Below are positions 33,447 to 44,701 of a stretch of 64,000 nt of DNA, piece after piece (within the stretch, counting starts at the first letter, position 1; the number at the start of each line of letters is the position of its first letter). This stretch comes from Engraulis encrasicolus. Taxonomy: Eukaryota; Chordata; Actinopteri; Clupeiformes; Engraulidae. The stretch lies in the NCBI RefSeq assembly GCF_034702125.1, contig NC_085858.1:62001-126000 (forward strand), written 5' to 3'. Under the pieces are notes generated by a model. It worked only from the letters and a program-made list of their open reading frames with translations, was not told the DNA's origin and did not search any database. Both the position numbers and the translations under genes were made by a program.

Positions 33447-35237
33447 CTATCTGAGCGCACTTACGTTATGACCGGCACTTTTGAAGTGGGCGGCTACAGG
33501 GCTTTTTTCATCGCCGGTCCTGATTGTGCTACGGTGTTCACTGATTCGAGTGCGCAGTTCCCGTGTTGTCTTGCCCACATATGCCAAGCCGCAGGGGCAG
33601 CGTATTAAATAAACAACATGGGTGGTGCTGCAGGTGATTGCACCTCGGATAGGCAAAGACTTGCCTGTGTGTGGATGGCTGAAATGTTTACATTTGTGTG
33701 TAAAAGAACACTGGGCGCAGCCTCCACATTTGTAATTGCCATCGGGTAGGCCGAGAAGGGGTTTTGTGGGCGGGGGACAAGTGTCGCTCCGAACTAGGCA
33801 ATCCTTCAAATTTGGGGCCCGTTTAAAAACAAATTGGGGCGCGGTGGTGAAAACATTTTGCAGTTTTGGGTCGGTCTGAACAATGTGCCAATGTTTGTGT
33901 ATCACCTTTTTAAACTCATGCGCAAGTGGGGAATATCTGACGCAGCACCTAGTGGAAGGTTTTGTATTTCCACTGGTGCGTTGTTTTGGCTTGAGGCATT
34001 CTTCTTGCGTTGTGTGATCAAATCTCGTCATGGCTGCGTCTACCCATGTGTGCTTATAGCCTCTGTTGAGGAATCTTTTGGCCATGTCAGGAGATTGTGC
34101 AGAATAAGTGGACGCGTCACTACAAATTCTGCGCACGCGATGGAATTGGCTAATGGGGAGACTTTTTATCAATTGCTTGGGGTGAAAGCTATCACCATGG
34201 AGAATGGTGTTGCGATCAGTTGCTTTGCGAAAGAGATCAGTTTTAAGACTCAAGCCATCCCTGTAAACCAAAACATCCAAAAAACTAATGCGTTGAGCAT
34301 GGTGTTCCAATGTGAATTGTAGATGTTCATTACAAGAATTTAAATATTCGTGGAAACACTTCAATTCATCCACAGTACATTCCATAATCCTAAAAATGTC
34401 GTCCACAAAACGCTTGTAAAAAATTATTTTAGAGTAAAAGGGATTAATGGAATTGAGCACGTACTGATGTTCAAAAAGACCCATGTACAGGCATGCATCC
34501 CAAGGGGCCATTTTACTTCCCATGGCAGTGCCCTTTTTCTGCAGATAAAAGTCACTCTGGAAGCGAAAGGCATTGTTATTCAGGACAATGTTAGCCAGGT
34601 CAAGTACACAGTCAATACTGGGTTTGTTCTCAGAGTGATGTAAAGAAAGGAAATGGTGTAGTGAGTTGATACCACCATCGTGTGGAATATTCGTATAAAG
34701 GCTCTGGACATCAAAGGTCGCCAGCAATGTGTTATCAGAGAGATTATTAAAAGATTTCAATGAATTGATTAAATCAACCGAGTCGCGTATGTACGATGGA
34801 AGAGTGGTCACCATAGGTTTAATGAAATGGTCAACATAAGCTGAGATGTTTTCGGTCAGACTGCCGATACAACTCACAATAGGCCTGCCCTTAATTGGGG
34901 TCTCTAGCCCCTTGTGCACTTTTGGGAGTGTATAGAATACAGGGACGACAGGATGCTCAGTTATGAGAAAGTCAAATACATTTTTGTCAAACTCTTCGTT
35001 GTGCAGGTGATGGGAGAGTTGAGAGTTAATGCGAGCCTGCAGCCTATAGGTGGGGTCAGAGGGTAATTTCTCATAAAAAGTCAAGTCGTTCAGTTGTCTT
35101 GAGATTTCCATCTCATAATCCACTGCATTCTGTAAAACCACGGCATCCCCTTTATCCGCGGATCGAACCACAATTTTGTTGTCTTTTTTCAAGTCCATTA
35201 TCGCATTTCGTTCCTCTTTTGACAGATTGTTGAACAC
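33447..35237 (-). CDS. Penelope-like RT + GIY-YIG endonuclease, 5'-truncated copy with open frame (596 aa)
   Basis: Reverse transcriptase/endonuclease polyprotein for target-primed insertion. Open from the truncation point (FNNLSKEERNAI) to the stop after SAGHNVSALR. The RT shows VQSLYTNIPH (motif A aspartate), KGTAMGSKMAP, and FVDDIF (catalytic DD, ~residue 278). The C-terminal GIY-YIG nuclease (~residues 535-590) has VVYLIRCPCGLAYVGKTTREL and RISEHRS. A Cys-rich linker, CGGCAQCSFTHKCKHF, precedes the nuclease. The N-terminal ~120 residues of the longer copy are missing, and the apparent start is a GTG at the break, not a real start. It is nearly identical in protein sequence to the plus copy (e.g. 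KGD for KGG, AQSP for AQSS). Confidence 0.9.
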   Translation of the reverse strand: MFNNLSKEERNAIMDLKKDNKIVVRSADKGDAVVLQNAVDYEMEISRQLNDLTFYEKLPSDPTYRLQARINSQLSHHLHNEEFDKNVFDFLITEHPVVPVFYTLPKVHKGLETPIKGRPIVSCIGSLTENISAYVDHFIKPMVTTLPSYIRDSVDLINSLKSFNNLSDNTLLATFDVQSLYTNIPHDGGINSLHHFLSLHHSENKPSIDCVLDLANIVLNNNAFRFQSDFYLQKKGTAMGSKMAPWDACLYMGLFEHQYVLNSINPFYSKIIFYKRFVDDIFRIMECTVDELKCFHEYLNSCNEHLQFTLEHHAQRISFLDVLVYRDGLSLKTDLFRKATDRNTILHGDSFHPKQLIKSLPISQFHRVRRICSDASTYSAQSPDMAKRFLNRGYKHTWVDAAMTRFDHTTQEECLKPKQRTSGNTKPSTRCCVRYSPLAHEFKKVIHKHWHIVQTDPKLQNVFTTAPQFVFKRAPNLKDCLVRSDTCPPPTKPLLGLPDGNYKCGGCAQCSFTHKCKHFSHPHTGKSLPIRGAITCSTTHVVYLIRCPCGLAYVGKTTRELRTRISEHRSTIRTGDEKSPVAAHFKSAGHNVSALR

Positions 35238-35384
35238 AAAGGTCTACTTCTGGAAGGATGGAAAACCCGAAACTCAACATAAATCCAAAGGCAACAGGAA
35301 ACAACGCCAAAGACCCAGACATGACCGTCAACAAAGAAAAAACAGGACCTGGTTTTCGTCTTCCTCATTCGATTCATTCTCTGA

Positions 35385-37720
35385 CGCAAGTGGCCAATCA
35401 GAGCGCGAAGCGCCTTTTTTGGGGTACAGCCAGATCAGACCGCAGCTACGCCCACGGCACTGGCGCAGAGACGCTCCACCAAGCGCAAGCAATGCAGAAG
35501 GGGCCAACGCAAGCGCGCGCTGGAGGTTCCCCCCTCAGAACAACAGGAGAATACGGTAATAAACACCTCTGACAAGCAATTGTCTGACGCCTGCGTGTCC
35601 GCTCTCAGCAAAGGTTTGAGTTTTGCCCCCACTGCTCACACTAATGACTTTGAGACCATCATTGATTTCCAAAAATTCTTTCGAAACTTACGGTTGAGGG
35701 AATTCTTCCATTCTGACCAAGGTGTTTCCCCATCAACAACGGTGTCCACCACAGATGACACTCGGTCACGAGAAAACTCTGCCCCTATGCTTCCTGCCAC
35801 TACTCGTTTTAAAAAGAAGTCCATGTTCACTCCACCCAAGCACCGAAACTCATCTCTTGAAACCTATTGTCGTCTGGTCGATAATGACGTAAAGACACTA
35901 TTAAAAAAGAAAAAAGAGTATAAGGTGTTCAACAATCTGTCAAAAGAGGAACGAAATGCGATAATGGACTTGAAAAAAGACAACAAAATTGTGGTTCGAT
36001 CCGCGGATAAAGGGGGTGCCGTGGTTTTACAGAATGCAGTGGATTATGAGATGGAAATCTCAAGACAACTGAACGACTTGACTTTTTATGAGAAATTACC
36101 CTCTGACCCCACCTATAGGCTGCAGGCTCGCATTAACTCTCAACTCTCCCATCACCTGCACAACGAAGAGTTTGACAAAAATGTATTTGACTTTCTCATA
36201 ACTGAGCATCCTGTCGTCCCTGTATTCTATACACTCCCAAAAGTGCACAAGGGGCTAGAGACCCCAATTAAGGGCAGGCCTATTGTGAGTTGTATCGGCA
36301 GTCTGACCGAAAACATCTCAGCTTATGTTGACCATTTCATTAAACCTATGGTGACCACTCTTCCATCGTACATACGCGACTCGGTTGATTTAATCAATTC
36401 ATTGAAATCTTTTAATAATCTCTCTGATAACACATTGCTGGCGACCTTTGATGTCCAGAGCCTTTATACGAATATTCCACACGATGGTGGTATCAACTCA
36501 CTACACCATTTCCTTTCTTTACATCACTCTGAGAACAAACCCAGTATTGACTGTGTACTTGACCTGGCTAACATTGTCCTGAATAACAATGCCTTTCGCT
36601 TCCAGAGTGACTTTTATCTGCAGAAAAAGGGCACTGCCATGGGAAGTAAAATGGCCCCTTGGGATGCATGCCTGTACATGGGTCTTTTTGAACATCAGTA
36701 CGTGCTCAATTCCATTAATCCCTTTTACTCTAAAATAATTTTTTACAAGCGTTTTGTGGACGACATTTTTAGGATTATGGAATGTACTGTGGATGAATTG
36801 AAGTGTTTCCACGAATATTTAAATTCTTGTAATGAACATCTACAATTCACATTGGAACACCATGCTCAACGCATTAGTTTTTTGGATGTTTTGGTTTACA
36901 GGGATGGCTTGAGTCTTAAAACTGATCTCTTTCGCAAAGCAACTGATCGCAACACCATTCTCCATGGTGATAGCTTTCACCCCAAGCAATTGATAAAAAG
37001 TCTCCCCATTAGCCAATTCCATCGCGTGCGCAGAATTTGTAGTGACGCTTCCACTTATTCTGCACAATCTTCTGACATGGCCAAAAGATTCCTCAACAGA
37101 GGCTATAAGCACACATGGGTAGACGCAGCCATGACGAGATTTGATCACACAACGCAAGAAGAATGCCTCAAGCCAAAACAACGCACCAGTGGAAATACAA
37201 AACCTTCCACTAGGTGCTGCGTCAGATACAGTATTCCCCACTTGCGCATGAGTTTAAAAAGGTGATACACAAACATTGGCACATTGTTCAGACCGACCCA
37301 AAACTGCAAAATGTTTTCACCACCGCGCCCCAATTTGTTTTTAAACGGGCCCCAAATTTGAAGGATTGCCTAGTTCGGAGCGACACTTGTCCCCCGCCCA
37401 CAAAACCCCTTCTCGGCCTACCCGATGGCAATTACAAATGTGGAGGCTGCGCCCAGTGTTCTTTTACACACAAATGTAAACATTTCAGCCATCCACACAC
37501 AGGCAAGTCTTTGCCTATCCGAGGTGCAATCACCTGCAGCACCACCCATGTTGTTTATTTAATACGCTGCCCCTGCGGCTTGGCATATGTGGGCAAGACA
37601 ACACGGGAACTGCGCACTCGAATCAGTGAACACCGTAGCACAATCAGGACCGGCGATGAAAAAAGCCCTGTAGCCGCCCACTTCAAAAGTGCCGGTCATA
37701 ACGTGCGCTCAGATATATAG
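35385..37720 (+). pseudogene. Penelope-like RT + GIY-YIG, longer copy with one frameshift
   Basis: Open from about 35385 (basic, RKRALEVPP-type N-terminal region) through the RT (YTNIPH, GTAMGSKMAP, FVDD near 36757-36768) to 37265. A 5-base insertion near 37225 (GATACAGTATTCC here, GATATTCC in the minus copy) shifts the frame just before the nuclease. The nuclease continues in another frame, 37214-37720, and retains YLIRCPCGLAYVGKTTREL. The N-terminal region 35258-35384 is open only in other frames, so a second shift may exist there. No stop codon interrupts the RT itself. Confidence 0.88.
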
Positions 37721-37904
37721 GCGTGGAACGTGTGGATAGGTCACCAAGAGGCGGTGACAGAGGAAAAAGATTACTCCAACGTGAGACGTTTTGGATCCAC
37801 TATTTGAACACAATGTCTCCTAATGGTCTTAACGAAGAATTTGACATCAAGCCATTCTTGTAACTCTTGTATTTATTGTCATACCCCCATGCCTAACACC
37901 CCCC

Positions 37905-37937
<33 letters not shown>

Positions 37938-38311
37938 CACCAACTTGTGGGTATTGTTTTGTGGACGCAGGTGCCCAAAAATGGTTCCACTGAACTATGT
38001 AAATATGATCAATGTGATAGGTGACTCACTGGGTGTTTTTAATATGCAATGTCTTGTGCTTATACATCCTTTTTTGTTGTTTATTTTCATTTTCAAATAT
38101 CATGATCACTTTATTTTTCTGATTGTAATCGGTTACATCTTTGAACTATGTGGCGTTTAACTTCTGTGGAAGAGTCAGCTGTGAATTTATATGCTGACCC
38201 ATTTGCTGTTGGACTACCAGCACAGCTGATTGTCAGCCTATCAGCTGCGGACTTTGGCTGATCAGCTGACTGTAGAATGTTTTAAAATGACCCACTCAAT
38301 GCCATGTTCAC

Positions 38312-38359
38312 ACTTTGCCTGATGAAGACCTGAAGGTCGAAACGTTGCTCGATTAAATC
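38312..38359 (+). ncRNA. Candidate hammerhead ribozyme at the Penelope 3' end
   Basis: Core CTGATGA, then a 4-bp stem GACC/GGTC closed by TGAA, then GAAA and ACGT. The order CUGANGA - helix II - GAAA is the hammerhead core, and ACGT could form the very short, self-complementary helix III known from Penelope-type ribozymes. Flanking GC/GC and TTT/AAA can make a weak helix I with an internal loop. One extra A sits between CUGAUGA and the stem. Hammerheads are established in GIY-YIG Penelope elements; activity here is inferred. Confidence 0.55.
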
Positions 38360-38414
38360 ATAAATAGACAAGCAGTGTCGCGGACTTCTCTTTTCACTTA
38401 GAAGGAATCATACG

Positions 38415-40995
38415 CCCATGCCCAGAAACAACCAGCTGGGTTCACAACCTAGTAATCGTTGTCAAAAAGAGTGGTGATATCCGGGTGTGCACTGTGCCTT
38501 GACCCCAAGAATTTAAACAAATGCTTAGTGCGCAACATTCATTACACTGCCTCATGGGAAGATGCCAAAAACACTTTCAAAAATGGAAAATACTTCTCAA
38601 CCCTGGATGCCAAAAGTGGCTACTGGACACAGATGCTGAGCCCAGAAAGTCAGCCATTGACCGCTTTCAATACCCCATTCAAGAAATACTGCTTCGTTCG
38701 CTTACCATTTGGCCTGTCTGTATCATCAGAAATCTTCTGTGCCCAAATGGACAAAGCCCTGGCAGGCGTCCCAGGCACATTTCCCTGTGCAGATGATGTC
38801 AAAATTCAGGGATCGACGGAAGAGCGTCACGACATCCACCTCCTCGAGACAGTGAGCCGAGCCAAGGCTGCTGGGATCAAATTCAATCCAGACAAGTGTC
38901 AGGTGAAAAAGAGACGAATTGAGTACTTCGGAAGAATCATTTCACCAGATGGCGTGGAACCTTGCCCCAAAAAGGTGAAGGCCATTCTACAACTGGGCGC
39001 TCCGGAAAACAAGCAGGAACTACAGAGCTTCCTGGGGTCAGTCAATTTTATGTCTAACTTCATCCCAAACCTGGCCCAGAAAACAGTCAGCATGCGTGGC
39101 CTCCTGAAAAAAGATGTTCGCTATACCTGGACTTCGGACATGCAAACTGAGTTCGAAAGTGTCAAAACGGGGATTTCACAAGCAATGAAGCTCACGCACT
39201 TTGATCCTGCCAAGCAGGTGGTTATAGAGACAGATGCATCCCTCAAAGGGCTTGGGGCCGTCCTTCTACAAAATGGACGCCCAGTGAAGTTCCTAAGCAA
39301 GTCACTTACCCCAACTGAGAGTGAGTATTCAAACATAGAAAGAGAACTCTTGGCGGTGCTTTTTGCATGCGAGAAGCTGCACGTGTATGTTTGGAAGACG
39401 CGTCAACATTCACACGGACCACAAGCCACTTGAATCCATTTTTAGAAAACCCATCAGTCTGGCTCCGCCACGCCTGCAGAGAATGCTTCTGAGACTCCGC
39501 ACCTACGATGTTCATGTCGAATACGTTGGTGCCAAACACGTCCCTCTCGCAGACACACTCTCTAGGCTGGTCAAACCTGGCTCGGACCCGACAATTCCAG
39601 GCTTGGATGTCAGCATCGCTCAGGTCCTCAAGATAAGGCATACGCGCCTGGCGAACCTGCAGGAGGAGACCAAGTGTGATCCTGTGCTCTCCACACTAGG
39701 CCAGCTGATCAGCAATGGGTGGCCTGAGAGTATGCAAGACCTTCCAGACACATTGCAGCATTACTGGTGCTTCCGAGACGAGCTCTCATGCACTGACGGC
39801 CTCATAATGAAAGGTAGTAGAGTAGTCGTCCCATCAAAAATGCAGGCAGACACACTACAACGCCTACATGATGGCCACCAAGGCTTATCTGCCATTCTCA
39901 AGCGAGCTCGACGTTCAGTCTGATCTTGCCAATGGATGCGAGGAGTGTCAAATACATGGTGCAAAGAAACCTCGCCCACCAGAGAGGCAGATATCCACAA
40001 CCAGACCCATGGAGGTTCTGGGATGCGACCTAATGGACTTCCAAGGTCAGCCCATCCTGGTGTCCATAGATTACTTCTCTGGCTACATCTTCATAGACCC
40101 ACTGCGAAACAGCACCACCAGTGTTGTAACTGCCCGCTTGAATGACAACTTCAGGCGTTTCGGCCTGGCAGAGAGGGTCATATCTGACAATGGCCCATGC
40201 TTTCGATCAGACCAGTTCCAGAAGTTTTGTGAGCTGTTTGAGATTCACCACACCACAACCAGCCCCTACCACCATCAAAGCAATGGCAGAGTCGAACGTG
40301 CAATCCGAACTGTGCGTAACATCCTCAAAAAGTGTAAGAATGACACTGAAATCACACTAGCCATCCTGGCCTATCTTGACACCCCAATCAGTTCAGACCT
40401 ACCATCACCTGCGGAGCTATTCCTCAACAGACGCATTAACACTCGGCTTGGCCAGCCACTGAACTCCACTCACCTCACTGAGGAACAGAAGCTCAGTCTC
40501 ACAGACAAGAGATCAGCCCACCTCAAACCGCAGCGTACCCCTCAGATACGCTACGCGCCACAGCAGCCTATCTGGTACACGGAGGACTGCTCATCAGAGT
40601 GGAAAGCAGGTTACATAGACATCGCTGACATGCATCCAGACTCCTACTGGATCATCACACAAACAGGCAGTCGACTCCGGCGCAACCAACACGACATCAA
40701 GGTTCGATATCCATTCAACCCACCATCAGCGGCACCCCATCACACGGAGCTCAACTTGCCTGACAGCGGCGACGACGCTCCACCTGTCTCCACCGACGGT
40801 GAGGTGACCAATCCGGTTGCCAACGAGTCCACTCCACATGCAGCAACACCTGTCGACTGTCCAGTCAACATCCCGGTCCCCTCGAAACCAGTGCCTCCAG
40901 AAAAACCATCGCCAGCACTGAGGCGATCTGGTCGGGTGACCAAATCCACTAAAGACCCCAACTTTGTGTACTCTACGTACAAAGGCAGGTGCTGA
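38415..40995 (+). pseudogene. Gypsy B RT, RNase H and integrase (3' half of split polyprotein, frameshifted)
   Basis: Continues exactly where the 5' half stops. RT motifs FSTLDAKSGYW and CADDVKIQG, RNase H IETDASLKGLGAVL, and HTDHKPLESIF are visible. So is integrase with GCDLMDF, ISDNGPCF and the RVERAIRTVRN glutamate region. At least three lesions break it: a small duplication near 38490 (GTGTGCACTGTGCC), a 1-base frameshift near 39395 in RNase H, and a frameshift with missing codons near 39920 that removes part of the integrase HHCC domain. The final frame ends TGA at 40993-40995. Confidence 0.85.
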
Positions 40996-41276
40996 GGACC
41001 TAGCCTACAGTAAGACATGTCCTGGGACCTCTGTCTTACAAATGTATGTTTGTCATGTTTGTCATGCTTAAAAAAAAAAAAATTAAAAAGAAAAGAAAAT
41101 GCTGTTGACAATCCAAGTGTTACTTGTTTTGCACTTGCACTCACCCTAGCTGTGGACTTTTAGTTATTCCCATGTAACTTCATTGAAGGTGGAACATTCA
41201 ATTTTTTTTTAATGTATGCTTAGACTTTGCGTTGTTGACATATTGGCAGTGCTAAGGCACCACTTAAAAAGGGGCA

Positions 41277-41409
41277 TGTTGTAATATTAGATATTCTGCC
41301 ACCTTCTGTTATGTTTTGTGTATTACCAGTTCTACCCAGAATGCTGTTCTACTTTTACCTGCTCTCTCTCTTAATAAAGTAGCTGTCTGGCCAGCATCAA
41401 ACTTGAACA
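41277..41409 (+). repeat. 3' LTR of Gypsy element B
   Basis: 133-bp copy of 30565-30691, followed by the target duplication ATGTT. Confidence 0.92.
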
Positions 41410-41959
41410 ATGTTCATTTGCATCCTGCATTGAGTGCTTTGACAGGTCTGATGACCAGCTTCATAAAGGCTGAAATGAACAGTAATGCTATATATTACGG
41501 TAGGCCTACAACTGGGAAATGCTGTTTATATATATATAATTTTAATTTGTTTAGTATTTTATCCATTAGAATATCCTAAGTTTAAACCTGCTGGAAAAGT
41601 AGACACTACCAATGGCCACGGACAATTAGCATCTCAATGGTAAGTGAGCTTCCTAGCTAAGATGAAGTGTTTCCCTCCACGGCAATGATATTACAGTATT
41701 ACGGTATAGTTGAATATTCGATATGACATTGATGTACGGAAGAAATGCTTTGGGAAAAATGAGCGATCCCGTTTTGGGGGGGTGGGGTGGGGGGGGTGGC
41801 TGAATTTAATAATTACCGCAAAAATTACAGTCGCTCAGTGGAGTATAATGACAGCTCCTGGCGTAGAAGGACCCTTCAGTGGTGGGCGTAGACTACGCAA
41901 ACCACCACTCGTCGGCAAAGATCAAGAATGCTCCAACTCTTTCTCTATGAGTGCGTTTT
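41410..41959. other. No gene seen
   Basis: Upstream flank of shmt1 after Gypsy B; G-rich stretch at 41776-41800. Confidence 0.4.
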
Positions 41960-42298
41960 AATATGTGACCTTGCCTCCTCCACTTGCCTCCTCCACTTGC
42001 TTCTCGTCATGATGACATCACTGACAACAGTGTTGTGTTTTGATGGGTATAAAGGAAGAGACGCCTCTTCCTTTATACCCATCAAAACACAACAAACAAC
42101 ATATTTCAATATCTTGCAAAAGCTCAATTGTAAAGTCTTTTTCTCATTTGCAATTGGGATGGTGAATGAAAAACAGTCCCTCAAAATTTGTTGTGGCGAG
42201 GCTGACAGCTGGGAAACTTTATTGTTTTCTCCACGGAGGAGGGGCCAGGAGGCGGGACGAGGAGACAAGAACAAGTGGAGGAGGCAAGGTCACATATT
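41960..42298. mobile_element. Palindromic MITE-like element next to the shmt1 5' exon
   Basis: Outer inverted ends AATATGTGACCTTGCCTCCT and its complement ending AGGTCACATATT. In the middle, a near-perfect ~29-bp hairpin (GTTGTGTTTTGATGGGTATA and complement) is centred at about 42061. Non-coding. Confidence 0.7.
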
Positions 42299-42329
42299 GG
42301 GATTCACGCTATGGCTCTGTACTCGACTG

Positions 42330-42446
42330 GGAGATGGCATTCTGCTGAACACGCCTCCTTGCCATGATTGGTCTGTAGTTTTCGCGGACTTCAAGGCAAA
42401 CTCGCAGCCAGATAGTATCACATTTGTGCCGCGGGACTACAGAAAG
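42330..42446 (+). promoter_or_regulatory. shmt1: Probable shmt1 promoter-proximal region and non-coding first exon
   Basis: A GC-richer stretch ends in a good donor (CAGAAAG|GTAGGG, exon end 42446), 2.2 kb upstream of the AG acceptor at 44674 that opens the exon holding the start codon. An inverted CCAAT box (ATTGG) lies near 42368. Since the ATG exon begins with an acceptor, at least one 5' non-coding exon must exist; this is the best candidate seen. The transcription start is not determined. Confidence 0.4.
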
Positions 42447-44674
42447 GTAGGGAATTTTGTTTATAACATTGTTTACCTTCCTGGGCTATTTTAAACTTTG
42501 TAACACAGCAGTTCCTCAATAAATGTTCTTGGTTTGTAAGGTCATGGAGTCTAGAGCTACAAAGGCACGTCATTTCAAGCCTCTGAATTCAAGTGGAGCT
42601 TTTGCTATTGCGCTTAATATGTTATCAGCTAACTTCCTTTGTATCAGATGTTTTTGTTGAAGCGATTACCGTTTGCGAGGTTTCTTCGTACAATCACTAT
42701 TTAGTGTCCAACAGGTTCACGGCAACAGCTTGATTTTGTCACCCTGGGCACTGTGAATATGCAGTTCAATCCAGGAAGAAAACTTTCGCGGGAAATTGAC
42801 AATGCGGCTTCAGTTGTGTATTCAAACGCACGTCCAGATCTAAATGGGTAATTTTCAGTGTGCGAAATACCGGGCGGTGACTATTTCACAACTAATTCAT
42901 GAAACGAAATATATTAGTGTCACGAGCTGCGGTTGCATCATGCGCACGAGTTAATGGAGTAACTGGACAGACTGTGTCCTCCGCGCCCTATGTCCTCATC
43001 AAAGTTCAATTCGACTTTCACTGTTGCCAAATTCAAGCGTTAATAATTGACGTAGTATGAAGCAAAATGCGTGTTTGTTTTACGACTATGTAACGGTGAC
43101 TGTTTTGGATATGCCCCCGCAACGGAATTGAAAGTTGCATTATCGACCGCATAGTGTCCCCCTCGGCCACCCTGACCACATGCCCCGATTTCCCTCATGA
43201 ATGGTATTTGTCATGGTTATAATATGTCAGACCCCGAATCAGTAGGCTATGTTTAAAAAATAAAATAAAAAAAATAGTATGGACTCTAACCAGAGAAAAT
43301 GGAATCTTTTGAGAAAGAAATCTCCCATTGGTTCCCATTGTAGACACAGTTCCACCTAGTTGCCACTAGTTGGCGAACGCGGACAAGTGGAAACAGAGCC
43401 GTCTGATTGGAAAGGAATGGATTGGAAAATGTAGTCCATAGGGCTAAATGCTAAATAAAATGCTACTGCCATTTGCAGTCACAATAAATCTCATAAATAA
43501 AATATTCCTGGTGAGAACTATGTCTGGTGTTATACAAGAGGCTGTATTGTCATTTTTTTTTCAGGTATCTAGTTTTTCCAGCATGGTAGAATTTTCGACC
43601 TACTTGATAGCATTCTGCTAATGTTTGTGGATTTGGCCTCATAAAATGAGCTTGATGAACCAGTATGATCTGGTCGCGCAAAAAATATAAACACTTCTCA
43701 AATGTGTTCTTAATAACATTTTGGGCAAAAAAATACAACCAGATATTAATTATGGTTGTAGGAAACTCCATTGACACCCATTCTTCTCTCACTTGGCCAT
43801 GATAGCCAACTACTGCAGTACCACCTCTGACCACCAGCTAGTGCTCATTCTCATAGCTTCCAATAACAAAGCTCGATTGACACACATCCTATAGGATGGT
43901 CATGGGCGAATCCGGTCGGGTGTCATTTTAGGTCAGGCCAGAGCCATACAGAGGGGAGAGTTACGCGATTGGAGGACCAGGAATTGAATGGCAGCTCCGC
44001 CTTTCAGCGAGATAAGGGTGTTCCTAAAGCGGCTGTCTTTCCATAGACTCAACATAGAACCACCACATTAACAGCCAAAAATAAGGACTAACAAACTATA
44101 CTGCGGGGTAATCACCACAAATATGTAAACCATCAACTGTCTCGGTGGTGATAATCCCAACAGGTTTACCATCTGTGATGTTAATCTGAAGTTATTACTA
44201 CGAACAGCAAGTCTTGTCATATTCCCTGCATTGCATCGCATTGCATTTGCTGTGTGCTACGCCCACTACTAGGAACTAACACTCGCAACGCTGAGCAGTA
44301 CTGAGAAGCTAAAACAGCTAATTTTGCTAATGAGGAAGTCGGCCTAAGCACACGGCGGAGATTGCCCGACTCTTTCCTCTGTATGGCTCTGGGTCAGGCT
44401 ATACATGAGTTCTACATTTTTGTTTTCTCCTGGCTGCGCAACACTAGCTGCACACAACTCAACCTCTGATTGTTGGAAACTGCTGTCTGTACAAAAACCC
44501 ATGTATGAACCCATGTATGACATTTTCGCCAAAAGGATTGTTTTGCCATCCTCCCACATGGTTAACCGCAGCTGTTTGCACTGCTTTGCGTACATCGTGA
44601 ATAGATTGCACGTGCAGTTTGAAGCTTGATTTCGTTATGTTATGTGCTTTTATAATGATCTATTTTTCTCACAG
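42447..44674. other. shmt1 first intron (presumed); no other gene seen
   Basis: Ends in TTTTTCTCACAG, a good acceptor. No protein domain recognised inside. Confidence 0.45.
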
Positions 44675-44701
44675 TTGAAATCCAGCGGCTCAGCAGCAAC
44701 C

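Larger units (their letters stand above)
32805..38399 (+). mobile_element. Penelope-like retroelement: inverted truncated copy plus longer copy, inserted in Gypsy B
   Basis: A 15-bp duplication (AGAAGGAATCATACG) flanks the insert at 32790-32804 and 38400-38414, and joining the flanks restores the Gypsy reading context. The insert is two head-to-head copies: a 5'-truncated minus-strand copy (about 35237 down to 32872) and a plus-strand copy (about 35238-38399). Both end in the same 3' region (CAGCTGATCAGCC...; AAGTGAAAAGAGAAG at the outer edges). About 67 bp of extra sequence (32805-32871) lies between the left duplication and the left copy. Such inverted or partial tandem copies are known for GIY-YIG Penelope elements, where they serve as pseudo-LTRs. 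Confidence 0.88.
30565..41409 (+). mobile_element. Second Gypsy retrotransposon 'B', degenerate and split by a Penelope-like insertion
   Basis: Short LTRs at 30565-30691 (127 bp) and 41277-41409 (133 bp) start TGTTGTAAT and end TTGAACA. They differ by a small CT-repeat insertion and a few substitutions, so B is older than A. The target duplication is ATGTT at 30560-30564 and 41410-41414. The primer site TGGTGACCCCGA abuts the 5' LTR at 30692. The gag-pol interior is interrupted by a MITE (30918-31304) and by a 5.6-kb Penelope-like insertion (32805-38399), and contains further frameshifts. It is therefore dead as an autonomous unit. Confidence 0.92.

Noticed and set aside
33834..34643. Plus-strand frames of 162 and 97 codons
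   Set aside because: Antisense shadows of the minus-strand Penelope RT; the same frames recur in mirror image over the plus copy (36519-37241).
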